From WHSW01 sp963767285 (GTDB lineage: Bacteria > Actinomycetota > Thermoleophilia > Solirubrobacterales > 70-9): a DNA stretch of 64,000 bases. Below the pieces are notes generated by a model. It worked only from the letters and a program-made list of their open reading frames with translations, was not told where the DNA came from and ran no database searches. The position numbers and the translations under genes are program-made. The stretch lies in the NCBI GenBank assembly GCA_963767285.1, contig CAVYDJ010000004.1, positions 372,001 to 436,000 on the forward strand. The letters are read 5' to 3'. Below, piece by piece: positions 8,988 through 16,829 of this stretch (the stretch's first letter is position 1; every line of letters begins with the position of its first letter).

Positions 8988-9410
8988 ATGGAAGTTCGCG
9001 AGGGAATGTCGAGGGTCGTGCTGACCGTGGGAGCCGGTCACACACTGCGCGAGGCCGCGCAGCGGATGACCGAGAAGGGCGTCGGCGCCGCCGTCGTCCT
9101 CGACGAGGAGCAGCCTGGACCGGGCGTGGTTTCCGAGCGCGACATCCTCAACTCCCTCGGCAAGGGCGAGGACCCCGACGTCGAGCGGGTCGGCGATCAC
9201 ATGAGCGACACCGTCATCTCCGCCGAGCCCGACTGGAGCCTCGAGCGCGCCGCCGTCGAGATGTCGCGGCGTCACATCCGGCATCTGGTCGTCGTCGAGC
9301 AGGGCGAGCTGGTCGGGGTGCTCTCGATGCGCGACATCGTCCGGGTCTGGACCTCCGACGGCGCCACGGCAAGCACGATCTCGCCCGAAGCCGAGCAGAA
9401 CGCGCTCTAG
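8988..9410 (+). CDS. CBS-domain-pair protein
   Basis: 140 residues forming one tandem CBS (Bateman) module. The first CBS covers about 1-65 (GVVSERDILNSLG) and the second about 70-130 (LVGVLSMRDIVRVW). Stand-alone CBS pairs bind adenine nucleotides and act as sensors. It begins 85 bases from the start of the diheme cytochrome gene, divergently, with GAGGACC as a weak SD. The target protein is unknown. Confidence 0.9.
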   Translation: MEVREGMSRVVLTVGAGHTLREAAQRMTEKGVGAAVVLDEEQPGPGVVSERDILNSLGKGEDPDVERVGDHMSDTVISAEPDWSLERAAVEMSRRHIRHLVVVEQGELVGVLSMRDIVRVWTSDGATASTISPEAEQNAL

Positions 9411-9412
9411 AT

Positions 9413-9697
9413 CTAGGAGCCGCGCTTCGCCGACCGCTGCAGCGGTACGGCGGGGATCACCGCGGTCGCGACCCGCTGTTTGCGCGGCAGGCGGTTGTAG
9501 TCCTCCCGCGCGTCGCGAACCCAGGCCCGCAGCGAGAACAGGGCGACCAGGGCGCCGACGACCCCGTAGGGCCACCAGGTGAACAGCGAGGCGACCACGG
9601 CGGCGAGCCCGAAGGCGACAAGCGCCGGGTGCCAGGACGGCTCCGGGACGTAGACGAGCTCGAGCGGCTCGGTTCCGTTGCGGCGATCTTCGGCCAT
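9413..9697 (-). CDS. Two-helix membrane protein, possible oxidase subunit IV-like
   Basis: 94 residues with two adjacent membrane helices (about 24-41 and 44-60) and a basic C-terminal tail. The segment EPSWHPALVAFGLAAVVA...RAWVRDA recalls the C-terminal half of actinobacterial CtaF (oxidase subunit IV), but the match is only by eye. It is the last gene of the minus-strand operon of oxidase-like and heme A genes; the SD GAGGAG is well placed before the ATG. It could equally be a small assembly protein. Confidence 0.65.
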   Translation of the reverse strand: MAEDRRNGTEPLELVYVPEPSWHPALVAFGLAAVVASLFTWWPYGVVGALVALFSLRAWVRDAREDYNRLPRKQRVATAVIPAVPLQRSAKRGS

Positions 9698-9709
9698 CGT
9701 GCTCCTCGC

Positions 9710-9820
9710 TCAGCCGATGTAGATGATCGCGATCACGAAGGCGAGGGCGAAGATCGCGAGCGCCGCCGAGGCGGCCAGGAGGCCGGAGGAGAGGATCGAT
9801 GTGGCGCGAGTGCGGTCCAT
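9710..9820 (-). CDS. 36-residue single-helix membrane peptide
   Basis: ATG at 9820, 16 bases after the ctaB stop and 12 bases before the next gene, encodes MDRTRATSILSSG followed by a hydrophobic helix (about 10-34) ending in IIYIG. The frame fills the gap between two operon genes exactly. Small one-helix subunits are common in terminal oxidases. The SD is weak (AACGGG). It is a likely real gene because of its fit and composition, but conservation must be tested. Confidence 0.55.
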   Translation of the reverse strand: MDRTRATSILSSGLLAASAALAIFALAFVIAIIYIG

Positions 9821-9836
9821 TGGGCGACCCGTTCTA

Positions 9837-10742
9837 TCAGACCACCCTGTCGACGGCCATGGCGCAGAACAGGAGTGCCAGGTAGGCCAGCGACGAGAGA
9901 TAGAGGCGGAGGGCGGCGGCTCGGCTCGGCTCGCGTAACAGCCGCACGGCGAGGACGGTGAACGCGCCGCCGAGGACCACCGCGGCCACGGCGTAGATCG
10001 CGCCAAGGAAGCCGGTCGCGACCGGGATCAGGGTGAAGGCGACGAGCACGAGGGTGTAGAGGACGATCTGGCGCCGGGTCGCGGGCTCGCCCTTGACGAC
10101 CGGCAGCATCGGCACCCCGGTGCGGGCGTAGTCGTCCTTGATCAGCAGCGAGAGCGCCCAGAAGTGCGGCGGCGTCCAAAGGAAGACGATCCCGAACGGA
10201 TACAGCGCCTCCGGCGCGAGACTTCCCGTCGCGGCCGCCCAGCCGACCAGCGGCGGGACCGCGCCGGCGGCGCCGCCGATGACGATGTTCTGCGGCGTCA
10301 GCGGCTTGAGCCAGATTGTGTAGACGACCACGTAGCCGAGCAGCCCGGCCAGCGCGAGCTCGGCCGAGAGCGCGTTCACGGTCAGGGTGAGCTGGATCGT
10401 CGCCAGCACGCCGAGCGCGATCCCGAAGGCGAGTCCGTGGGCCGGTTCGATGCGCCCCGCGGCGATCGGCCGTCCCTCCGTTCGCGCCATCCGCGCGTCG
10501 CGTTCGCGGTCGAGGTAGTGGTTGATCGCCCCGGCGCCGCCGGCCGCCAGGTAGCCGCCGAGCATCGTCCAGAGCACCGTGTCGATCGGCGGGAACGAGC
10601 CCAGGGCGACGATCATCGTCGCCACGGTGGTCAGCAGCAGCAGCGAGATGATGCGCGGCTTGGTCAGCGAGATGTAGTCGCGGGCCGTGGCGGCCAGCGA
10701 GCGCTCGCGACCGAGGGTCAGGCTGGTGGTCGCGCTCTCCAT
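9837..10742 (-). CDS. ctaB: Protoheme IX farnesyltransferase (heme O synthase)
   Basis: 301 residues, eight to nine membrane helices, UbiA-superfamily prenyltransferase that adds a farnesyl group to heme B to give heme O. The first Asp-rich site is NHYLDRERDARM (about residues 86-97), followed by the TEGRP motif; the second conserved loop is KDDYARTGVPMLP (about 202-214). The start overlaps the ctaA stop by one base. Together with ctaA it supplies heme A to the aa3 oxidase. Confidence 0.95.
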   Translation of the reverse strand: MESATTSLTLGRERSLAATARDYISLTKPRIISLLLLTTVATMIVALGSFPPIDTVLWTMLGGYLAAGGAGAINHYLDRERDARMARTEGRPIAAGRIEPAHGLAFGIALGVLATIQLTLTVNALSAELALAGLLGYVVVYTIWLKPLTPQNIVIGGAAGAVPPLVGWAAATGSLAPEALYPFGIVFLWTPPHFWALSLLIKDDYARTGVPMLPVVKGEPATRRQIVLYTLVLVAFTLIPVATGFLGAIYAVAAVVLGGAFTVLAVRLLREPSRAAALRLYLSSLAYLALLFCAMAVDRVV

Positions 10743-11770
10743 CAGGCGGCCACCGCCTCACCGTGCTCGGGCCGGAGGGCCCGCTCCGCGGCCGGCGAGG
10801 ACGCGGGCATCAGGGTCGCGGTCGCGTAGACGACGGTCGCCCACAGGGTCGTCCCGAGCGCGAGGTGGCCGATGATCAGGCCCGCGTGCTTGCCCGCCCA
10901 GACGTTGATCGCCCCGAGCGCGACCTGGGCGACCAGGATCAGCGCCGCGATCCAGAAGGCCCGGCTGGGAGCGCGGCGGCGCAGCGCCAGGGCCGCCATC
11001 GCCAGGATCGAGATCGCCGTCAGGTACATGAACGCTCGGTGGACGAGCTGGATGTCCGCCAGCCGCGACTGGCCGAAGGAGAGCGGCCCCTGGGCGTTGC
11101 AGCCGGGAAAGTGGTCGGAGCTCCAGCCGGTGCCGCAGGCGGAGTGGGCGCCGACCAAGGGCTGGTCGGGCGTGCCGTGGTACTCGGTCCCGGCGACGTA
11201 GCCGCCGGCGACGATCGTCGCCAGCACCAACACCGCGGTGACTATGCCCAGCGGCCGCAGCCCGCGCACGGTTTCGGCGGCGGGGGCCGGCGTCGTCTCG
11301 GCGCCCCTGCGGAGCACGAACAGGAGCCCGAGCAGAAGCATGGCCAGCCCGAGGTGGGCGGCGACAAGCTCGTCTTCGAGCCCCGTCTCGACCGTCAGTC
11401 CGCCGAGCGCCGCCTGGACAAGCACCAGCCCGCCGGCGGCGACCGAGCCGCGGACCAGGAGGCGATGCGAGCGCAGGCGCCGGAAGGCCTTCAGGGCCAG
11501 CAGGGCGATCAGCACCGTGACCACGGTCGCGGCGAGCCGGTGCGAGAACTCGATCACCGACTCGGCGGAGTCGGCGGGCAGGACGCCGCCCTCACAGAGG
11601 GGCCACCCGTGGGTGCCGCTGCCCTCGGCGCCGCAGCCGAGCCCCGAGTCGGAAACCCGGACGACGCCGCCGATCAGGATCAAGACCAGAGTGGCGACGA
11701 TGGTGAGGGTGACGAGGCGGCGGAAGCGGGATAGCTCATCCGCATCGCCACGAACGGCGACTGAGTCCAT
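10742..11770 (-). CDS. ctaA: Heme A synthase
   Basis: 342 residues, eight membrane helices, converting heme O to heme A. All four heme-ligand histidines of the family are visible, in EFSHRLA, VAAHLGLA, LVHRAFM and IIGHLAL, and the extracytoplasmic loop keeps the Cys pair of the Gram-positive type (GLGCGAEGS...WPLC). The catalytic machinery is therefore intact, in contrast to the oxidase-like genes just upstream. It starts five bases after the stop of the coxA-like gene, so the two are probably co-transcribed. Confidence 0.94.
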   Translation of the reverse strand: MDSVAVRGDADELSRFRRLVTLTIVATLVLILIGGVVRVSDSGLGCGAEGSGTHGWPLCEGGVLPADSAESVIEFSHRLAATVVTVLIALLALKAFRRLRSHRLLVRGSVAAGGLVLVQAALGGLTVETGLEDELVAAHLGLAMLLLGLLFVLRRGAETTPAPAAETVRGLRPLGIVTAVLVLATIVAGGYVAGTEYHGTPDQPLVGAHSACGTGWSSDHFPGCNAQGPLSFGQSRLADIQLVHRAFMYLTAISILAMAALALRRRAPSRAFWIAALILVAQVALGAINVWAGKHAGLIIGHLALGTTLWATVVYATATLMPASSPAAERALRPEHGEAVAA

Positions 11771-11775
11771 CGCCG

Positions 11776-13620
11776 TCAGGATAGAGGCGCGCTACCCGCG
11801 TCGTCGGAGTCGTCGGGCGGCTCCGACGCCTGCTCGGGGTCCGGCGGCGCGGCCTCGGTCGTTGCCTCGGGCTCTGGCGCCGGCTCGGGCTCGGGCTCGG
11901 GCTCAGGTGTCGGCTCCGGCTCCGGGCTCGCGACCGGCTCCGGTCCCGGCGGCGGCGTGAAGCTCTGTTCGCGCAGAGCGATCGAGCGGCGGATGTCGTG
12001 CAGCGGCTCACCGCTGCGCACGTCCGGGACGGCGTCGAAGTTGTGTGGCGCCGGGGGCGACAGCGCGAACCACTCGAGCGTCGAGCCGCCCCACGGATCG
12101 TGGCCGCGGGCCCGGATGCCGTTGTTCCAGCTGTGGGCCGCGTTGCCGAGCTCGACCAGGATCCCGATCACCAGGATGAAGGCGCCGATCGAGGCGATCA
12201 GGTTGTAGGCGTCGACCCCGGCGTCCTCGTAGAACTTGTAGACGTCGACCGGCTGGCCCTCCAGCCCGGCGAGGAACATGCAGGCGACGTACAGGTTGAG
12301 CCCGATCAGCATCATGATCAGGGCGAACTTGCCGAGGCCCTCGCCCATCAGCCGGCCGCTGAGCTTCGGGAACCAGTAGTGCAGGCTCGCGAAGCCGCCG
12401 AGCACCCCGCCGCCGACGAGCACGTACAGGGTGTCGCCCTGGCTCGCGGTCGTGTAGTCGAGCGCCCAGCCGACCGGGATCACCGAGTAGCCGAGCTCGC
12501 CGGCGAGGCCGAACGACATCATCGCGATGGCCGCCAGCGCGTACCAGAGCGCGGCCGAGCTGACGTCGAGCACGCCGCCCCAGATCGTCGCGATCCACGT
12601 GTAGAAGAGGGCTCCGATCGGGACGATCAGGGCGAGCGCAAACGCCATCGCCATGATCGTCCAACCCTCGTTGAGCGGGGCGATGTACATGTTCTGCATC
12701 CAGGCGAGCAGCCCGAGCGCGCCGATCGCGACGAACGAGGCCGAGACCGCGCGGCGGCTGAAGATCGGCTTGCGGGCGAAGGTCGGGAGGATCTCCGAGA
12801 TCGACCCCGCGGCGGCCAGGACGACGATCAGGTAGAGGCCGGTGAAGTAGACGTATGAGAGGTGCTCGTAGAGCAGCGGTGCGCCGCCTTGGCCCGGGTC
12901 GAAGAACAGGCCGTCGAAATGACGATCGATTTCCAGCATCGTCAGCGCGGCGATCATCAACGGCCCGATCACGAGCAGCAGGTAGCCGATCACAGCCGAC
13001 GCCCAGGCGAACAGCGGCAGCCGCCGCCAGGCGAGGCCGGGGGCCCGCAGCTTGTTCAGCGTCACGACCAGGTTGATCGCGAAGCAGACGAACCCCAGGG
13101 TTGCGAGCCCGACGCCCGCGATCCACGCGTCGGCGCCGTTGGAGGGCGAGAAGGCGAGGTCGGAGAGCGGCGGCAGCGCGGCGGTCCCGGTCTCCGGGAC
13201 GCTGTAGAGGAAGCTGGCGAGGATCGTCACCCCACCGGCCAGGTACAGGTAATAGGAGAACTGGTGCAGGCGCGGCAGCGCGACGCCCCGGGCACCAATC
13301 TGCAGCGGCACGATGTAGCCGATCAGGCCGAGCGCCAGCGGCACGATCGCCAGGACGACGAAGCTGACCACCGACGCGCTCATCAGCCGGTCGAAGATCT
13401 CCGGCTTCAGGAGGTCGTTCTCGGGGAGCATCAGCTGCGTACGCAGCAGGAAGAACTGGGTTGCGGCGAGCGCCAGGAAGGTCAGCGAGGTGGCGATGTA
13501 CATCAGGGCCACGGACTTGTGGTCGGCGCTCGTCGCCCGCTCGATCCAGCCGGGGCGCGACTCGGGAACGCCGCGGGTGACGATCTCCGGCCGGGGGCTT
13601 GTGATCACGGGCGGGGTCAT
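11776..13620 (-). CDS. Cofactor-less paralogue of cytochrome oxidase subunit I
   Basis: 614 residues with the twelve-helix COX1 fold and clear landmarks shared with the canonical CtaD (ADHK, VPLQIGA..ALPRL, FARKPIF, YWFPKLSGR, GLEG, EWxxxSPP). An ungapped comparison shows every redox ligand replaced: Ser83 (heme a His), Thr260 (CuB His), Leu264 (cross-linked Tyr), Gln309/Asn310 (CuB His pair), Asp396 (heme a3 His) and Leu398 (heme a His). The D-channel Asp is Gly112, the K-channel Lys is Leu338 and the propionate Arg pair is Val458/Asp459. The C-terminal tail (about 556-605) is a Pro-Glu repeat. The frame is intact over its full length, so this looks like a retained, repurposed scaffold, not decay. 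It cannot bind hemes a/a3 or CuB in the known way. Confidence 0.9.
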   Translation of the reverse strand: MTPPVITSPRPEIVTRGVPESRPGWIERATSADHKSVALMYIATSLTFLALAATQFFLLRTQLMLPENDLLKPEIFDRLMSASVVSFVVLAIVPLALGLIGYIVPLQIGARGVALPRLHQFSYYLYLAGGVTILASFLYSVPETGTAALPPLSDLAFSPSNGADAWIAGVGLATLGFVCFAINLVVTLNKLRAPGLAWRRLPLFAWASAVIGYLLLVIGPLMIAALTMLEIDRHFDGLFFDPGQGGAPLLYEHLSYVYFTGLYLIVVLAAAGSISEILPTFARKPIFSRRAVSASFVAIGALGLLAWMQNMYIAPLNEGWTIMAMAFALALIVPIGALFYTWIATIWGGVLDVSSAALWYALAAIAMMSFGLAGELGYSVIPVGWALDYTTASQGDTLYVLVGGGVLGGFASLHYWFPKLSGRLMGEGLGKFALIMMLIGLNLYVACMFLAGLEGQPVDVYKFYEDAGVDAYNLIASIGAFILVIGILVELGNAAHSWNNGIRARGHDPWGGSTLEWFALSPPAPHNFDAVPDVRSGEPLHDIRRSIALREQSFTPPPGPEPVASPEPEPTPEPEPEPEPAPEPEATTEAAPPDPEQASEPPDDSDDAGSAPLS

Positions 13621-14522
13621 TCGGCGTCCACCGTGGCCTGGACCTCCTTGACGAACTCCTGGGCTTCGCGGAGCTCGGTCCCGAGGCGCTCGACGTAGGC
13701 CTGATACTCGGGCACCGAGACGACCCGCACCCAGCTGCGCATCTGCGCGAACGCCGTGCCGGAGAAGACGGTCGAGTTACCCGAGTAGCGGCCCTCGGTG
13801 TCGGCCTTGAACCAGGTCTGCGCGGTCTCGCCGGGCGAGGCCTGGACCTGCCCGCCGAGCGCCGGCACCCACCAGCTGTGCAGGACGTCGGTCGAGGTGA
13901 CGTTGAGAACGACCGCGGTGTCGACCGGGACGACCAGCTCGCCGTAGGAGAACAGCGGGTTGCTGGGGGTGTGGCTCGGATACTCGAACCGCCACATCCA
14001 CTGCTGGGCGATCGCGTCGACCTCCAGCGGCTCGCCCGGGCGCGGCTCTCCCGGTGCCTGCTCGCCCTCGGCCGCCGCCTCTTGCTCGGCGAGGACCGAG
14101 GCGGGCGGCACGCCCTTGATCCCGACCTGGGCGGTCGGCGCCGCGCCGAGGCCGGCCGAGCCGGTCGGCTCGAGGTCGCGGGCATCGTTGGTCTTGATGA
14201 CGCCGAACACGAAGATCGCTACCGCCAGCACGCCGAGGACCGCCGTCGGCGCGCGGAAGGCGCCCCGTCCGGCGGTGAAGCGGGCGGGCTCGTGGCCGCG
14301 GCGCTCGCGGAAGCGCAGCACCGCGTAAAGCAGCGCACCGTTGATCACGAGGATGGCCGCGAACGTGATCACGATCATCACCACGTAGCTCGAATGGATC
14401 GCGTCGGCGTTGGGCGAGTGCGGCTCCGGCGGCGCCAGCTCGAGCGCGTAGGCAGGGGCCGCCGCCCAGGCGAATGCGAGGATGGCGGTGAGGGCGGCGA
14501 GCAGGATCGTCCGACGGCTCAA
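13617..14522 (-). CDS. CuA-less paralogue of cytochrome oxidase subunit II
   Basis: 301 residues: signal peptide or first helix (about 5-26), two membrane helices (about 44-68 and 91-110), a linker of about 50 residues rich in Ala/Glu/Pro, then a cupredoxin domain (QQWMWRFEYP, TDVLHSWWVP, SPGETAQTWFKA). His215 of the CuA site is kept, but the ligand loop reads NSTVFSGTAFAQM, so Ser250 and Ser254 replace both cysteines and Phe258 replaces the second His; Met261 remains. It overlaps the coxA-like gene by four bases (ATGA) and heads the minus-strand operon. Co-loss of ligands in both subunits indicates that the pair works together without electron transfer. Confidence 0.88.
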   Translation of the reverse strand: MSRRTILLAALTAILAFAWAAAPAYALELAPPEPHSPNADAIHSSYVVMIVITFAAILVINGALLYAVLRFRERRGHEPARFTAGRGAFRAPTAVLGVLAVAIFVFGVIKTNDARDLEPTGSAGLGAAPTAQVGIKGVPPASVLAEQEAAAEGEQAPGEPRPGEPLEVDAIAQQWMWRFEYPSHTPSNPLFSYGELVVPVDTAVVLNVTSTDVLHSWWVPALGGQVQASPGETAQTWFKADTEGRYSGNSTVFSGTAFAQMRSWVRVVSVPEYQAYVERLGTELREAQEFVKEVQATVDAE

Positions 14523-14595
14523 GGCGGCGCCATTCTAATCGTCAAGCGGCGGACCACCGCCGGCCGCCTGGGTACGCGACCTATACTCGCGCGCC

Positions 14596-15585
14596 TTGCG
14601 CCGGCTCCGCAAAGCACCCGCGCAGCGCACGACGGTCCGCGTCGCGGCCGGCGCCGCCCTCGTCGCCTCGGTCGCGGTACCCCTGCTGCGCCGCCGCCGG
14701 CGCATCCCCGCGTCGGTGACCCTGGCGGCGCTGGCGGCCGGGCCAATGGCGGTCGCGGTCCTGCGCCCGCGCACCCGGGGCCGCGACATCGCGTTGTTCT
14801 CGCTGCAGATGTGGGGCTTCACGATGGCCCACGAGCTGCCCTATGACGACCCTGAGGCCCTGCGTGCTCGCCTGCGGATCCGCTACCCGATCGCCGTCGA
14901 CCGGGTGCTCGGCCTCGGGCAGCTACCGAACGCTCGCCTGCAGCGCGCGTTCAGCCGCCCGGGCGAGGTCACGGCGCTCGACCGCCTCCTCTCGGTCGTC
15001 CACTGGGCCTGGTTCATGGAGCCGCACGGGGCGCTGCTGTTCGTCCAGGCTCGCCATCCGGATCGCTTCCCGCGCGCCGCGCGCCAGCTCGCCGCGACCT
15101 ACGACCTCGGCTGCGCGATCTACTTTGCCGTCCCGACCGCGCCCCCGTGGTGGTCGGCCGAGCAGGGCTACATCCCGGAGCTGCTCGAGCGGGTACCGGA
15201 CGAGGTGGCCGAGGCGGACGGGCCGCAGGTGCGGCGGATCATGGTCGACGCCGGCGCGCAGCTCTGGCGGCGCGCCTGGGACCCGCTGTACGACGCCTTC
15301 AACAGCAATCCGTGGGCGGCGATGCCATCGCTCCACTTTGCGACCTCGCTGATGGCGGCGATCCACCTTGCGGAGGCGGGCCGGATGCCCGGCGCGCTTG
15401 GTTGGGGCTATGCGGGCACGCTCGCCTTCGCGCTCGTCTACCTCGGCGAGCACTACGTGGTCGACCTGCTCGCCGGGGCCGCGCTGGTGATCGCCGTCCG
15501 TCGCGGCGAGCCGCTCGCCGAACCGGTGGTCGAGGCGGTCAACGGGGTCCTGCGCCGCCTCGAGCGGATCGCGGCCCCCGCCTAG
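14596..15585 (+). CDS. PAP2-superfamily membrane protein (inositol phosphotransferase/phosphatase-like)
   Basis: 329 residues, TTG start, several membrane helices. PAP2 acid-phosphatase motifs are visible: PSLHFATS (residues 244-251, with His247) and GEHYVVDLLAG (His286, Asp290), resembling the AUR1/inositolphosphotransferase branch used for phospholipid or glycolipid head-group transfer. The N-terminus is strongly basic. It is divergent from the oxidase-like operon and precedes an LPG-synthase-like flippase gene, which suggests envelope lipid metabolism. The substrate is not deducible. Confidence 0.82.
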   Translation: MRRLRKAPAQRTTVRVAAGAALVASVAVPLLRRRRRIPASVTLAALAAGPMAVAVLRPRTRGRDIALFSLQMWGFTMAHELPYDDPEALRARLRIRYPIAVDRVLGLGQLPNARLQRAFSRPGEVTALDRLLSVVHWAWFMEPHGALLFVQARHPDRFPRAARQLAATYDLGCAIYFAVPTAPPWWSAEQGYIPELLERVPDEVAEADGPQVRRIMVDAGAQLWRRAWDPLYDAFNSNPWAAMPSLHFATSLMAAIHLAEAGRMPGALGWGYAGTLAFALVYLGEHYVVDLLAGAALVIAVRRGEPLAEPVVEAVNGVLRRLERIAAPA

Positions 15586-15638
15586 GGAGCGCGGCTCCCG
15601 CAAACTCGACCAGCGGGCCTGCGAAGATCAGCGTTCGC

Positions 15639-16790
15639 ATGGGAAGGATCGATGCGAGCGAGGGGGCTCAGGGCGACGAGCCGATCACTCCTGTCGAGGA
15701 GGCCGGGCCCGAGCCCAGGTTCTTCGAGGACCGCAAACGCCTCGCCCAGACGGGCCTGTTCGTCCTCGTCCTCGTGGTTGCGATCTACGTCCTGCTCCCG
15801 AAGGTCCTGGAGGACCAGGACGCGAGCGCGAAGCTCGGCGACGCGGAGTTCGGCTGGGTCCTGGTCGCGGTCGCCTTCACGGTCGTGATGTTCGCGGCGT
15901 ACGTGGCGCTCTTCCGCGGAGTCGTCGGCGAGCAGGTCAAGCTGCGCTGGAAGGACTCGTACGACGTCACGATGGCCGGCCTCGCCGCGACCCGGCTGTT
16001 CTCGGCCGGCGGCGCCGGCGGGATCGTGCTCACCTACTGGGCGCTGCGCAAGGCCGGGTTGCCGCGCAAGGAGACCGCGGCGCGGATGGTCGCCTTCCTC
16101 GTCCTCCTGTACGCCGTCTACATGCTCACGCTGCTGATCAACGGCATCCTGATGCGGACCGGGGTCTTCGATGTTCCGGCCCCGCCGGGGCTGACGGTCG
16201 TGCCGGCCGCGATCGCGGGCGGGATCATCCTGATCTTCCTGTTGATGGCGCTCGTTCCCGGCGACCTCGAGCGACGCATCTCGTCGGGGAGCCAGGAGAA
16301 GCTCTGGGGCCGGATGATGCGGCGCCTGGCAACGCTGCCGTCGACCGCCTCGGTCGGCACCCGCGAGGCGATGACCTTCATCCGCGAGCCGCAGCGCGGC
16401 TCCCTCGCGGTCCTCGGCGCGATCGGGTTCTGGGCGGCCCAGATCGGGATCCTCTGGGCATCGTTCAAGGCGTTCGGCGTCGAGGTCCCGCTCGCCGTGA
16501 TCGTCCAGGCGTTCTTCGTCGGCATGTTCGCGAACCTGATTCCGCTGCCCGGCGGCGTGGGCGCGGTGGACGCCGGGATGCTGGGCGCCTTCGCCATCTT
16601 CGGCGTCGACCACATCTTCGCCCCGGTCCTGCTGTACCGGATCCTCGCCTTCTGGGCACCGATCCCGCCCGGGATCGTCGCCTTCCTGCAGCTGCGAAAG
16701 ACCGTCCAGCGCTGGGACCAGACTAGGAGCCGCCCCGTTGCGGGTACGGAGATCGGCGAACCGGTTCCCGGCTCCGCCGTCACTTCATAA
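15639..16790 (+). CDS. LPG synthase transmembrane-region family protein (UPF0104-like)
   Basis: 383 residues with about seven to eight membrane helices. The family signature is clear: LAATRLFSAGGAGGIVLTYWALR near residue 115 and FANLIPLPGGVGAVDAG near residue 300, as in the flippase part of lysylphosphatidylglycerol synthase (PF03706). There is no aminoacyl-transferase domain, so it is probably a lipid or lipid-linked sugar transporter. The ATG follows a short acidic leader. It may be co-transcribed with the PAP2-like gene 53 bases upstream. Confidence 0.85.
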   Translation: MGRIDASEGAQGDEPITPVEEAGPEPRFFEDRKRLAQTGLFVLVLVVAIYVLLPKVLEDQDASAKLGDAEFGWVLVAVAFTVVMFAAYVALFRGVVGEQVKLRWKDSYDVTMAGLAATRLFSAGGAGGIVLTYWALRKAGLPRKETAARMVAFLVLLYAVYMLTLLINGILMRTGVFDVPAPPGLTVVPAAIAGGIILIFLLMALVPGDLERRISSGSQEKLWGRMMRRLATLPSTASVGTREAMTFIREPQRGSLAVLGAIGFWAAQIGILWASFKAFGVEVPLAVIVQAFFVGMFANLIPLPGGVGAVDAGMLGAFAIFGVDHIFAPVLLYRILAFWAPIPPGIVAFLQLRKTVQRWDQTRSRPVAGTEIGEPVPGSAVTS

Positions 16791-16798
16791 AATGAAGT
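16782..16798. promoter_or_regulatory. Inverted repeat at the 5' side of trxB
   Basis: ACTTCAT-AAA-ATGAAGT is a perfect 7-bp inverted repeat in an AT-rich patch that is unusual here, 31 bases before the trxB ATG. A TAGAAT (16806-16811) follows and could be a -10 box, so the repeat would lie in the promoter as an operator. It also covers the stop codon of the preceding gene, so a weak terminator role is an alternative. Confidence 0.4.
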
Positions 16799-16829
16799 AA
16801 CGGGCTAGAATCTCATTAGACCAACTGAT

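Noticed and set aside
11776..11950. Tandem repeat in the DNA encoding the coxA-like C-terminus
   Set aside because: This is the coding of a Pro-Glu tail (low complexity) and not an independent repeat element.
12980..13620. Possibility that the coxA-like gene is a decayed pseudogene
   Set aside because: There are no stops or frameshifts over 614 codons, codon bias equals that of its neighbours, structural motifs are kept, and loss is restricted to ligand/proton-path positions in both subunits; drift would not be so selective.
12008..14185. A long minus-strand frame overlapping the coxA-like gene in another phase
   Set aside because: Composition is Arg/Pro-rich without domains; the coxA-like and coxB-like frames show consistent membrane helices and homology.
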